A DNA stretch of 64,000 bases. It comes from Alteromonas sp. LMIT006. Its GTDB lineage: Bacteria > Pseudomonadota > Gammaproteobacteria > Enterobacterales > Alteromonadaceae. Made by a program: the position numbers and the translations under genes. The DNA lies in assembly GCF_024300645.1 (NCBI RefSeq), contig NZ_CP101291.1, positions 2,294,001-2,358,000 on the forward strand, in the 5' to 3' direction. Shown piece by piece: positions 9,230 to 17,397 of this stretch. Within the stretch, counting starts at the first letter, position 1. The number at the start of each line of letters is the position of its first letter. A model generated the notes under the pieces. The model worked only from the letters and a program-made list of their open reading frames with translations, ran no database searches and had not been told where the DNA came from.

Positions 9230-10513
9230 ATGAAACTCGAATCCATGGTCTTGCATCACGCTTACAAATCTGACCCGACGACTAAAGCAGCAGCCGTGCC
9301 AATCTACCAAACCACATCTTATACGTTTGATGACACCCAACACGGTGCTGATCTCTTTGACTTAAAAGTTGCTGGTAATATCTATACTCGAATTATGAAT
9401 CCAACCACAGCCGTATTAGAAGAACGCATGGCGGCTTTAGAGGGTGGGATAGGTGCATTATGCGTTGCTTCAGGTATGGCTGCCATTACCTATGCGGTTG
9501 AAGCCATTACTCATGTTGGCGCGAACATCATCTCGACCAGTCAACTATATGGCGGTACTTATAATTTGTTTGCTCATACCCTGCCACGCCAGGGTGTTGA
9601 AGTACGTATGGCGTCTTTTGATGATCTTGATACATTAGATGCCTTGTTTGACGAGAATACAAAAGCCGTTTTTTGTGAGTCCATCGGTAATCCTGCCGGG
9701 AATGTTGTTGACTTACAAGCGCTTAGTGAGATTGCACATAAACACGGTGTGCCATTAATAGTGGATAACACTGTAGCAACACCCGCGCTGATTCGTCCGT
9801 TTGAGCACGGTGCCGATATCGTGATTCACTCTTTGACCAAATACGTTGGTGGCCATGGCACAACCATTGGCGGTGTGATTGTTGACTCTGGCAAATTTGA
9901 CTGGGTCGCCAATAAAGACCGTTTCCCAATGCTCAACGAACCCGATCCCTCTTATCACGGTGTGGTGTATACCGAAGCACTTGGTCCTGCTGCATATATC
10001 GGCCGCTGTAGAGTGGTACCTTTGCGCAACACAGGCGCAGCACTTTCGCCGCAAAATGCCTTCCAACTACTGCAAGGATTAGAAACTTTGCCATTGCGCA
10101 TGGAGCGCCATTGTCAAAATGCACAAGCCCTCGCTGAATATTTAAGTGCTCATCCGCTAGTAAGCTGGGTCAACTACGCTGGGTTAGATAACAGCCCATA
10201 TCACGCAACATGTCAAAAAATGTCTGGTGGTTTGGCTTCGGGAATAATCAGCTTTGGCATCAAAGCCGATGATGCCAAAGTCGCTGGTGGCAAATTCATC
10301 GATGCATTACAAATGATCTTACGCTTAGTGAATATTGGTGATGCCAAGTCACTTGCTTGTCATCCTGCATCAACGACGCATCGTCAATTATCTCCTGAAG
10401 AACTTGCCTCCGCTGGGGTTTCAGAGGATCTAGTGCGCATTTCGGTGGGCATCGAACACATTGATGATATCATCGCAGATGTTGAACAGGCGCTGAAGGC
10501 CTCCCTAGCTTAA
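9230..10513 (+). CDS. metY: O-acetylhomoserine sulfhydrylase (MetY-type)
   Basis: A 427-residue PLP enzyme of the Cys/Met metabolism family. It begins KLESMVLHHAYKSDPTTKAAAVPIYQ, typical of O-acetylhomoserine aminocarboxypropyltransferase. GGIGALCVASGMAA forms the cofactor phosphate site, and HSLTKYVGGHGT near residue 204 contains the Schiff-base lysine. The length exceeds the roughly 390 residues of cystathionine synthases and fits MetY, which makes homocysteine directly from sulfide. TAAGGACACGTT precedes the ATG. I see no MetJ box or clear riboswitch in the 242-base upstream gap. The gene stands alone; a strong inverted repeat follows it. Confidence 0.92.
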   Translation: MKLESMVLHHAYKSDPTTKAAAVPIYQTTSYTFDDTQHGADLFDLKVAGNIYTRIMNPTTAVLEERMAALEGGIGALCVASGMAAITYAVEAITHVGANIISTSQLYGGTYNLFAHTLPRQGVEVRMASFDDLDTLDALFDENTKAVFCESIGNPAGNVVDLQALSEIAHKHGVPLIVDNTVATPALIRPFEHGADIVIHSLTKYVGGHGTTIGGVIVDSGKFDWVANKDRFPMLNEPDPSYHGVVYTEALGPAAYIGRCRVVPLRNTGAALSPQNAFQLLQGLETLPLRMERHCQNAQALAEYLSAHPLVSWVNYAGLDNSPYHATCQKMSGGLASGIISFGIKADDAKVAGGKFIDALQMILRLVNIGDAKSLACHPASTTHRQLSPEELASAGVSEDLVRISVGIEHIDDIIADVEQALKASLA

Positions 10514-10527
10514 TAAAAACACTAGCC

Positions 10528-10579
10528 TCAAATGAGTTCTTTACGCTATTATATGGCGAAAAATAAAGAACTCATTTGA
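10528..10579. repeat. 16-bp perfect inverted repeat
   Basis: Arms 10528-10543 and 10564-10579 are perfectly complementary (TCAAATGAGTTCTTTA and its reverse complement) around a 20-base loop. There is no T-tract after it, and the right arm ends two bases before the ATG of the next gene, so the hairpin would include that gene's ribosome-binding region. Confidence 0.8.
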
Positions 10580-10581
10580 TT

Positions 10582-11286
10582 ATGTCCAATCGCTCTGCAG
10601 ATCATTTTTCCGAAATTCGACTAGAAGATAATGACCGTGTTGCGCCGCGTTCGCGAGCGGCTTCACCCCCACCCACCCCCAAGTCGTCAAGCTCTTCTTT
10701 GACCCTAATAGCCTTTATTCTAGCCTTATTTGCATCAGGCGTTGGCGGTTACTTGTACTATTTGCATACGCAAACGATAGCAAGCTTGGATGATGCACAA
10801 AACCGGATTGTAGAATTAGAAAATCAGCTCTCCGCCACAGGTGAAGAAATGGGTAGTTCGACGGTTGCCTTGCAAGCCAAACTCAAAGAGTTAGCAGCCA
10901 AAAGCGATGAACTCTGGGAACAAATGGATAAGCTTTGGGCATCGGCATGGCGTCGGAATCAAAAAGAGCTGCGCGATCTAGAAAAAGTTGTAGAAGACAA
11001 TCGCACCAACTTGCAAAAAGGTCAAAATACTATCACCGCAAATGTGGCAAAGACGGACAAAGGACTCGATGTATTAGGTGTGGACATTAGCAGTTTGCGA
11101 AATGAATTACTGGCCGTCAATCTTGAAATTGAATCAGTTAAGCAATCTATATTGAGTCACCAAAGTTCAAACAACACAGTCAATGACAAAATTGCGATAT
11201 TGGAACAACGCAATAATGCACTAAAGCAAAAGGTGACTCAGCTGGAACGCACGGTCTCGACTTTGCGTTTAACACCAACAAGCTAA
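10582..11286 (+). CDS. Inner-membrane protein with long periplasmic coiled coil
   Basis: A 234-residue protein of unknown function. Residues 1-36 are cytoplasmic and rich in Ser/Pro/Arg. One membrane helix follows (about 38-60, LTLIAFILALFASGVGGYLYYL). The rest, from about residue 65 to the end, is heptad-rich helix (ENQL, AKLKELAAKSDELWEQMDKLW, LEQRNNALKQKVTQLER). A TTG at 10576 could extend it by two residues, but the ATG is preferred. No enzyme motif is present. It lies three bases before the ATP-grasp gene, suggesting an operon with that gene and alr. The topology resembles envelope scaffold proteins, but this is inference only. Confidence 0.75.
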   Translation: MSNRSADHFSEIRLEDNDRVAPRSRAASPPPTPKSSSSSLTLIAFILALFASGVGGYLYYLHTQTIASLDDAQNRIVELENQLSATGEEMGSSTVALQAKLKELAAKSDELWEQMDKLWASAWRRNQKELRDLEKVVEDNRTNLQKGQNTITANVAKTDKGLDVLGVDISSLRNELLAVNLEIESVKQSILSHQSSNNTVNDKIAILEQRNNALKQKVTQLERTVSTLRLTPTS

Positions 11287-11289
11287 CCC

Positions 11290-12537
11290 ATGACTGATTC
11301 TGTTCTCATTATTGGTGTAGGTGCTTTTACTCATGGGATTGCCGAGCGTCTTCAAAAGGCTGGATTGAACGTGGTGGTTTGGCTAAATCGAGACTATGGT
11401 CATTACGGTGCTCGACAAGTCGCAACATGTTTTACCTTGCACGACTACGCCAGCCCATTAGAGCTATTGGCTGAACACCCTTGTACCTATGTATTGCCGA
11501 TGTCAATTGATTGGGCTCAGCAAACTTGGGCGTCGGCGCTTGTGGCGAACACAAAGATCCTCTGTCCTATAGGGGAAGCTTTGCAGCTAGAAAGAGATCG
11601 CTTTTTTGCTCATCGTTTATGTGAACAATATGGCATTGCGTTACCTAAAGCACATGTGGCAATGAATCGATTGGACGCTGAAGCCTTTATCGAAGAACAC
11701 CCTGCTCCCTATGTGCTCAAAAACACCTTATGCTCCCCTACGAGTCCCATTCACACCATAGTGTGTGAAACCTTAGCGGATACCAAAAGTTGGCTAAATC
11801 GAATCGACTATGCAGAAGGCGTCTATTTGCAGGAATATCTCGGTCATCGTGAGGCTGGGCATATCGCGTTTGTTCAAGGTGATACCATTACGCCTCTTAT
11901 TACCAATCAAGAATACAAACGCGCATTCAATGGCAATATGGGCAAAATCGCTGGTGCACCACTTGGCGGCATTGTCGAACAAGATCCTACGGATAAATAC
12001 GGACTGGTAGCTGAACTTATCGAACCTTTAAAGCCATGGTTTAAGGAAGTCAATTATTGTGGTCCAGTTCAAGTAACAGCGATATTTAAAGATAATCAAT
12101 GGCGGGTCATTGAATACAACTGCCGACTGGGTGTCACGTGCGGTACTATGATCATGAGTATGTTGAATAACCCAATTGATCTCTTTAGAGCATTGGATGG
12201 AGAATCATTCATACCCGATTTTAAAGCCTCTTATCGGATCGGTACTTCAGTGACATTAGCCGGATATGGCTATCCATTTCTCGAAATCACAGGTCCTGCT
12301 TTCCCTGTTCTGATTGAGCCTTATGCACAAGCTGATATTTGGTTTAACGAAGTGATAAAAGGGCAAAATAATGACATTCTGGCAGATGGTCACAGACTAC
12401 TCGAAGTCAATGCGTATGGTGAAAGCGTGGCACAGGCACTGACTCATTGCTACGCTCAATTGCAACGTATCCATTGTTCTGGAAGTTATTATCGAACGGA
12501 TATCGGTCAAACGATGTGGCCTCCAGGAAATGCCTAA
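11290..12537 (+). CDS. PurD-like ATP-grasp ligase, divergent
   Basis: A 415-residue protein with the domain order of glycinamide ribonucleotide synthetase. It has an N-terminal Rossmann-like part (VLIIGVGAFTHGIAERL), an ATP-grasp lid (LKNTLC near residue 145), a PurD-like strand (FVQGDTITPLITNQEYKRAFNG) and the metal site VIEYNCRLG near residue 275. It lacks the canonical PurD start (G-R-E-H), and the D-P-E that normally follows EFNxRFG is replaced by VTC. It is therefore probably not the housekeeping purD. It overlaps alr by one base (TAATG) and follows the coiled-coil gene by three bases. An ATP-dependent carboxylate–amine ligation linked to D-alanine or the cell wall is a reasonable guess, not shown. 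Confidence 0.75.
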   Translation: MTDSVLIIGVGAFTHGIAERLQKAGLNVVVWLNRDYGHYGARQVATCFTLHDYASPLELLAEHPCTYVLPMSIDWAQQTWASALVANTKILCPIGEALQLERDRFFAHRLCEQYGIALPKAHVAMNRLDAEAFIEEHPAPYVLKNTLCSPTSPIHTIVCETLADTKSWLNRIDYAEGVYLQEYLGHREAGHIAFVQGDTITPLITNQEYKRAFNGNMGKIAGAPLGGIVEQDPTDKYGLVAELIEPLKPWFKEVNYCGPVQVTAIFKDNQWRVIEYNCRLGVTCGTMIMSMLNNPIDLFRALDGESFIPDFKASYRIGTSVTLAGYGYPFLEITGPAFPVLIEPYAQADIWFNEVIKGQNNDILADGHRLLEVNAYGESVAQALTHCYAQLQRIHCSGSYYRTDIGQTMWPPGNA

Positions 12538-13670
12538 TGAATATTCCTGATGTGGCTGCCATCCGCAATGCTTGGGTAGAAATCGATACTGTCCAACTCG
12601 CCCAGAACTTTGCAATCATTGATCGACATGCCCCTGCTCAGCTAAAGCGCTTATGTGTCGTAAAAGACAATGCTTATGGACATGGAGCAATAACAACCGC
12701 TCGTCTTGCATTGGCTAATGGGTATTGTTATTTGGCGGTTGAAACAATTAAAGAAGCCTATGAGCTGCGACAAAACGATATTCAAGCACCGATTTTGTTA
12801 TTTGGTGAAGCGAGTTTAAAAGAACTTGAAGCATGTGTTGCGTTCAACATCACTCCTTGCATCAATTCAGCCTATCGAGCAAAACAGCTTAATGAGCTTT
12901 TAATAAAAGCCGACAAGACTTTATCAGTTCAAGTCGAAGTCGATACCGGCATGAGTCGCTGGGGGATTTCCGATACCCAAGCTGTTGAGTGGATAACGAC
13001 GCTAGCAACCGACTATTCGCAGCTACGCTTAGAAGGTGTGATGAGTCATTTTGCGATGTCAGACGAGGCGGATAAATCTTTTGCGATGCATCAGCTAGCT
13101 CGGTTTAATAAGGTGATTCATCATCCAAATGTACAACAGCTTGATTTACCATATATTCACATGAGTAATACCGGTGGATTATTAGATTTGCCAGATGCAC
13201 ACTTTAGCATGGTGAGAACCGGTATTTTACCCTTTGGGATCTATCCATCGTTGGTATGTAATCAATATCCTGGCCTAAAACCTGTGATGTCAGTTAAAGC
13301 CAAAGTCATGACACTGCGTGACTTGTCGGTTGGCGATAAAGTCGGCTATGGCATGCATTTTACGGCCACCCATCCCATGAAAATAGCCGTACTTCCCATC
13401 GGATATGGCGATGGCTATCCACGTGTCAGGAACAATGGCTATGTCTTAATTAAAGGCAGTCAGTGTCGTGTTGTCGGTGGTAATGCGATGGATGCAATGA
13501 TGGTCGATGTCACCCATTTACCTGAAGTAGCCTTAGAGGACGAGGTGGTACTGATGGGGCAACAGGGGCAGCAATATATTGGTCCAAGAGATTTAGTGCC
13601 ATGGAAACAGACGGTGTGTTATGAGATTTTGACCAATTGGCGCTCAAGACTACCGCGCATTGAAGTGTAA
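12537..13670 (+). CDS. alr: Alanine racemase
   Basis: A 377-residue PLP enzyme interconverting L- and D-alanine for peptidoglycan. The PLP lysine is K43 in VVKDNAYGHGA, and the second catalytic residue is the tyrosine of GYGMHF at about 271. VDTGMSRWG and PIGYGDGYPR are also typical. I place the start at the ATG overlapping the preceding stop (12537), giving MNIPDVAAIRNAWVEID. Upstream in-frame codons back to 12447 lie inside the ATP-grasp gene and do not match the family. Translational coupling to the ligase gene is likely. Elsewhere in gammaproteobacteria alr often follows dnaB, so the neighbourhood here is unusual. Confidence 0.95.
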   Translation: MNIPDVAAIRNAWVEIDTVQLAQNFAIIDRHAPAQLKRLCVVKDNAYGHGAITTARLALANGYCYLAVETIKEAYELRQNDIQAPILLFGEASLKELEACVAFNITPCINSAYRAKQLNELLIKADKTLSVQVEVDTGMSRWGISDTQAVEWITTLATDYSQLRLEGVMSHFAMSDEADKSFAMHQLARFNKVIHHPNVQQLDLPYIHMSNTGGLLDLPDAHFSMVRTGILPFGIYPSLVCNQYPGLKPVMSVKAKVMTLRDLSVGDKVGYGMHFTATHPMKIAVLPIGYGDGYPRVRNNGYVLIKGSQCRVVGGNAMDAMMVDVTHLPEVALEDEVVLMGQQGQQYIGPRDLVPWKQTVCYEILTNWRSRLPRIEV

Positions 13671-13779
13671 TTATCCATCTCATCCTCTTGGCTTAACCAA
13701 AATTTCATTTTTCTGTATCGAAATTGTCATCTTCATTTAGTTTCATTAACGAGATTTTTAGTTAAAGGAATATCTCATA

Positions 13780-15555
13780 ATGAAAAAAACACTATTAAGC
13801 ATAGCAATACTTTCTTCACTTACATTAACAGGTTGCTCCTTGGACGGAGATGACGGTACTGACGGGGCTCCAGGTGCCCAAGGTCCAGTAGGTCAGCAAG
13901 GGATTCAAGGGGCAGCGGGAAATGATGCGAGTTTAGGCATTGAACTAGCACTCACCGCAAGAAGTGTATTAAGCGCTGATGGGGCCGCCGAAATCATTCA
14001 ATACCATGCAGCTTCACAAACTATCTTTGCTACCAATGGCGCAGATGATGCAATTAGCATGATTGATATCAGTGGGATCACTAGTCAAGCATTAACGTTG
14101 CCAAGCAACGACAATTCATTAGTCGCGACCTCTTTATCATTGCCCACTGAACTCAATGGAATTGCTCTTGGTGGTCTTACCAGTATTGCGATTCATGACG
14201 ATTTGCTCGCAGTCGCTATCCCAGCTGATGCACACGCAGATGATGGCGTGATTGCGTTTTACAATAACCTATCCACGGCTCCAACGTTAGTGAAAGCCGT
14301 CACCGTAGGCAATTTACCTGACATGGTCACTTTTACACCAGATGGTAGCAAAGTCCTTGTGGCAAATGAAGGTGAGCCCAGTGATGATTACTCAGTTGAC
14401 CCTGAAGGCTCCATTGCCGTTATCGCAGTAACCAATGGTATACCTGCAGACACTGCAACGATTATTGATTTTAATGACTTTAACGATGATGCTGCAGTTC
14501 TAGCCAGTGCTGGCGTATTATTCCCTAATCCATCCGGTCGCACGATTAATGGCGTGACTATAAACACAACTGTTGCACAAGACTTAGAGCCAGAATACAT
14601 CACGGCAAACAATCAAACAGCCTATGTATCTATGCAGGAAAACAATGCGCTTGCAGTGGTCAATCTTGCCGATAATTCGGTTGAGATTGTTCCGTTAGGT
14701 TTAAAATCTTGGGCAGGATTAGACATCGATACCGTAGAAAATGGCGAAGTAAGCTTTGCACAATTTAACGGTTTATTTGGTGCATATCAGCCAGATTCCA
14801 TCGCGCAATATCAATGGCAAGGACAAACGATCATTGTTACAGCTAATGAAGGGGATGCACGTGAATATTTCTTTGCTGTAGCTGATGAAGCCTCGTGCAC
14901 AGCAGCTGGCGGTCAAGACTATGACGTAAATGATGGCTGTCTAGCGTATACCGATGAATTCAAAATTAAAGATTTAGACGCAGCACCAGGCTCTGCCTTT
15001 GAAGCGTTAAGCAACGATGACCGTATTCGTAACCTGCGTGTGACTCGTGCTGGCGGTGATACAAATAATGACGGTGAATTTGAGTTTGCCGTCGCTTATG
15101 GCGCTCGTTCCTTTACACTTTGGGACCAAAACGGACTTGTGATTTATGACTCTGGCGATGACTTTGAACGGATCACTGCCACTATCTACGGTTCTCAATT
15201 CAATAATACCGATGATGAAAATGCGTCAGATGATCGTTCAGAAAACAAAGGCCCAGAACCAGAGGCCTTAACAGTTGCAACTATTGGTAACCGAGTCTAC
15301 GCCTTTATAGGCTTAGAACGCACTGGTGGCGTGATGATCTATGATGTTACGAATCCTTTCTCGGTGAATTTTGTGGACTATGTGAACAATCGTGACTTTA
15401 CTGAAGGATTAGCCAATTCAGACGGTATTGGCGATCTTGCACCAGAGTCTTTGATTGTTATCTCTGCAACCGATAGCCCTACAGGTAAACCGATTCTTGC
15501 AGTTGGCAACGAAGTGAGTGGTAGTGTGTCGTTGTGGGAAATCACTCAGCGTTAA
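13780..15555 (+). CDS. Choice-of-anchor-I type lipoprotein with collagen-like stalk
   Basis: A 591-residue exported protein. The signal peptide ends in a lipobox (LTGC, lipidated Cys19). Residues 21-50 form about nine Gly-X-Y triplets (GTD GAP GAQ GPV GQQ GIQ GAA), a short collagen-like stalk. The rest is a beta-propeller-like domain with VLVANEGEPSDDYSVDPEGS near residue 200 and ITANEGDAREYF near 355. Both are typical of the choice-of-anchor-I family, whose members carry varied anchors and are sometimes annotated near alkaline phosphatases. Acidic DxDGD-like loops suggest calcium binding. An AAAGGAA precedes the ATG, and a strong bidirectional terminator follows. Substrate unknown. Confidence 0.8.
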   Translation: MKKTLLSIAILSSLTLTGCSLDGDDGTDGAPGAQGPVGQQGIQGAAGNDASLGIELALTARSVLSADGAAEIIQYHAASQTIFATNGADDAISMIDISGITSQALTLPSNDNSLVATSLSLPTELNGIALGGLTSIAIHDDLLAVAIPADAHADDGVIAFYNNLSTAPTLVKAVTVGNLPDMVTFTPDGSKVLVANEGEPSDDYSVDPEGSIAVIAVTNGIPADTATIIDFNDFNDDAAVLASAGVLFPNPSGRTINGVTINTTVAQDLEPEYITANNQTAYVSMQENNALAVVNLADNSVEIVPLGLKSWAGLDIDTVENGEVSFAQFNGLFGAYQPDSIAQYQWQGQTIIVTANEGDAREYFFAVADEASCTAAGGQDYDVNDGCLAYTDEFKIKDLDAAPGSAFEALSNDDRIRNLRVTRAGGDTNNDGEFEFAVAYGARSFTLWDQNGLVIYDSGDDFERITATIYGSQFNNTDDENASDDRSENKGPEPEALTVATIGNRVYAFIGLERTGGVMIYDVTNPFSVNFVDYVNNRDFTEGLANSDGIGDLAPESLIVISATDSPTGKPILAVGNEVSGSVSLWEITQR

Positions 15556-15578
15556 GCACTTATTGATTGTGTCCAAAT

Positions 15579-15610
15579 AAAAAAGCCAGTTCAAGTGAAC
15601 TGGCTTTTTT
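15579..15610. terminator. Bidirectional Rho-independent terminator
   Basis: A 9-bp stem GCCAGTTCA/TGAACTGGC with a 2-base centre, flanked by A6 on the left and T6 on the right. It serves both the lipoprotein gene (plus) and rpsO (minus), which converge here. Confidence 0.92.
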
Positions 15611-15627
15611 GCAATTTAAAACAAGTC

Positions 15628-15897
15628 TTAGCGACGTAGGCCTAAGCGCTTGATCAAATCTTGGTAAGCTTCTAAGTTACGACCTTTTAGATAGTCTAGT
15701 AACTTACGACGCTGAGAAACCATGCGTAATAAACCACGACGTGAGTGGTGGTCTTTCTTATGTGCTTTAAAATGTGACTGTAACTTGTTGATGTTATGAG
15801 TTAACAAAGCAACTTGTACTTGAGGTGAACCAGTGTCGCCTTCTTTAGTCGCGTAATCAGCAACGATAGCTGCAGTTTCTTGAGTATTTAGTGACAT
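15628..15897 (-). CDS. rpsO: 30S ribosomal protein S15
   Basis: An 89-residue primary 16S rRNA-binding protein. Signature parts are [29 protein letters not shown] and RRKLLDYL. The usual start is the ATG at 15897 (MSLNTQE); a longer reading from 15909 adds four non-conserved residues. It has its own well-formed sigma-70 promoter upstream and a terminator directly downstream. The usual partner pnp does not follow; the next gene beyond the terminator is on the opposite strand. Confidence 0.98.
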   Translation of the reverse strand: MSLNTQETAAIVADYATKEGDTGSPQVQVALLTHNINKLQSHFKAHKKDHHSRRGLLRMVSQRRKLLDYLKGRNLEAYQDLIKRLGLRR

Positions 15898-15960
15898 AAT
15901 CTTCTCCAAATGTTGATTAAGTAAGCCCGATCACTAATTCAGGTCTTACGAAGAGCGCGT

Positions 15961-15988
15961 ATTATATAGCATTTTGATGCCTTTGCAA
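15961..15988 (-). promoter_or_regulatory. Sigma-70 promoter of rpsO
   Basis: On the minus strand TTGCAA (15983-15988) and TATAAT (15961-15966) are separated by 16 bases. The start codon of rpsO is about 63 bases further, leaving room for a leader of the kind used for S15 autoregulation in E. coli. Confidence 0.75.
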
Positions 15989-16000
15989 GCTGTTGATAAT

Positions 16001-16921
16001 TTAGTTATGCACTAAACGCTTAACGTAAATATGAGAATCTGCGCGTAAGTCTCCTACTCCAAGAAAACGTCCTTCGCAATACATCCGATACTCACCAATC
16101 TCAATTCCACCAGTCAGTCGTTGTGCTTGTCCATATTGTATCCCTACCCGCTGAGCAGGTGTTAATTCACATTTTGGTAAACTTGCAACAGGTGAATCCG
16201 CTGGCAATAGGTATTGATCAATGACCTCAAAACGCTCGTCTTTGTGTTCATCTGCGAGTGCCTGCAGCGCATCAAAGGTCAACATTTTCTCCGTCGGATA
16301 ATCCGCAACACGTGTGCGTCGCAGTTCGGTCACATAAGCACCGCACCCCAAATCCTGCCCAATATCATCGACCAATGACCGAATGTAAGTACCTTTCGAA
16401 ACTCGCACTGTGAGCGCAAATTCATCATCAGTAATGTCATCTACCGACATATCAAAGATGGTAATTGGACGAGCAGGACGCTCGACTGTGATATCCTGTC
16501 TTGCATACCAATACAGAGGTTTGCCTTCATGTTTGAGCGCAGAATACATCGAAGGCACTTGTTCGGAATCACCTAGATAGGCAAGGCATGCTTGTTGGAT
16601 TTGCTCAGGACCCACTGTCACTGGACGTGTTTCAACCACTTCCCCATCGGCGTCAGAGGTGTCTGTGCGAATGCCTAGCTTAGCACGAACATAATAGGTT
16701 TTGTCTGCATCTAACAAATACTGCGAAAACTTAGTCGATTCACCCAAACAAATGGGGAGCATGCCGCTAGCGAGAGGATCAAGGGCGCCAGTATGACCGG
16801 CTTTTTTGGCGTTAAAAATGGCTCGAACACGTTGCAAATAGCGATTTGACGATTCACCTAAAGGCTTATCCAATAAAAACACGCCATCAATGGCACGGCC
16901 ACTTTTGCGACTACGCGCCAT
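16001..16921 (-). CDS. truB: tRNA pseudouridine(55) synthase TruB
   Basis: A 306-residue enzyme making pseudouridine 55 in the T-loop of tRNAs. The catalytic aspartate is D48 in HTGALDPLASGML. GVFLLDKPLGESSN (residues 13-26) and SKGTYIRSLVDDIG are further family motifs. A C-terminal PUA-like extension is present. It follows rbfA by two bases on the minus strand, in the conserved rbfA–truB–rpsO order. Length and motifs leave no doubt. Confidence 0.97.
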   Translation of the reverse strand: MARSRKSGRAIDGVFLLDKPLGESSNRYLQRVRAIFNAKKAGHTGALDPLASGMLPICLGESTKFSQYLLDADKTYYVRAKLGIRTDTSDADGEVVETRPVTVGPEQIQQACLAYLGDSEQVPSMYSALKHEGKPLYWYARQDITVERPARPITIFDMSVDDITDDEFALTVRVSKGTYIRSLVDDIGQDLGCGAYVTELRRTRVADYPTEKMLTFDALQALADEHKDERFEVIDQYLLPADSPVASLPKCELTPAQRVGIQYGQAQRLTGGIEIGEYRMYCEGRFLGVGDLRADSHIYVKRLVHN

Positions 16922-16923
16922 GC

Positions 16924-17337
16924 TTATTCGTCCTCATCCGAATGATTAATATCCTCAGGCTCACCCGATTTTTTAGCATCCTCGCGACGCACTTGAGACA
17001 CCAAGTTCGAGATGCGCATGCCTTCAGTGATGGAACTGTCCTGAATGAAACGCAATGCTGGAGTATTACGCATTTTGACACGACGTCCTAATAAACCTCG
17101 GACAAAACTTTTGCCTTCATCGAGCAGTTTCATTGATGCTTTATTTTTTGCTTCATCCATTTCTAAAAAGGTCACAAACACTTTGGCGTATGCTAAATCT
17201 CGTGACACTTCTACACCCGACACCGTTACCATGCCGATTTCAGGTACTTGGTGTTTAAACTCATGGTTAAGGATATTGGCAATCTCTTTGTGAAGTTGTT
17301 GCGACACTCGGGCCGTTCTGGAAAATTCTCTAGCCAT
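16924..17337 (-). CDS. rbfA: 30S ribosome-binding factor A
   Basis: A 137-residue cold-shock and ribosome maturation factor acting on the 5' end region of 16S rRNA. It has the KH-like fold with TARVSQQLHKEIANIL at the start, DLAYAKVFVTFL in the middle and LRFIQDSSITEGMRI near the end. The C-terminal tail is strongly acidic (GEPEDINHSDEDE). It is separated from infB by a 60-base gap containing a terminator-like hairpin, so its level may be lower than or decoupled from that of infB. Confidence 0.96.
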   Translation of the reverse strand: MAREFSRTARVSQQLHKEIANILNHEFKHQVPEIGMVTVSGVEVSRDLAYAKVFVTFLEMDEAKNKASMKLLDEGKSFVRGLLGRRVKMRNTPALRFIQDSSITEGMRISNLVSQVRREDAKKSGEPEDINHSDEDE

Positions 17338-17351
17338 ATTCTTCTCTTAGA

Positions 17352-17376
17352 CAAAAACGGAGGCTGTAGCCTCCGT
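17352..17376 (-). terminator. Hairpin with T-tract between infB and rbfA
   Basis: On the minus strand ACGGAGGCT/AGCCTCCGT (17368-17376 and 17357-17365) forms a nearly loopless 9-bp stem followed by TTTTTG. It has all the parts of an intrinsic terminator but lies inside the nusA–infB–rbfA–truB operon, so it probably attenuates rather than ends transcription. Confidence 0.65.
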
Positions 17377-17397
17377 TGCAATTGTTAACCGTGGTAC

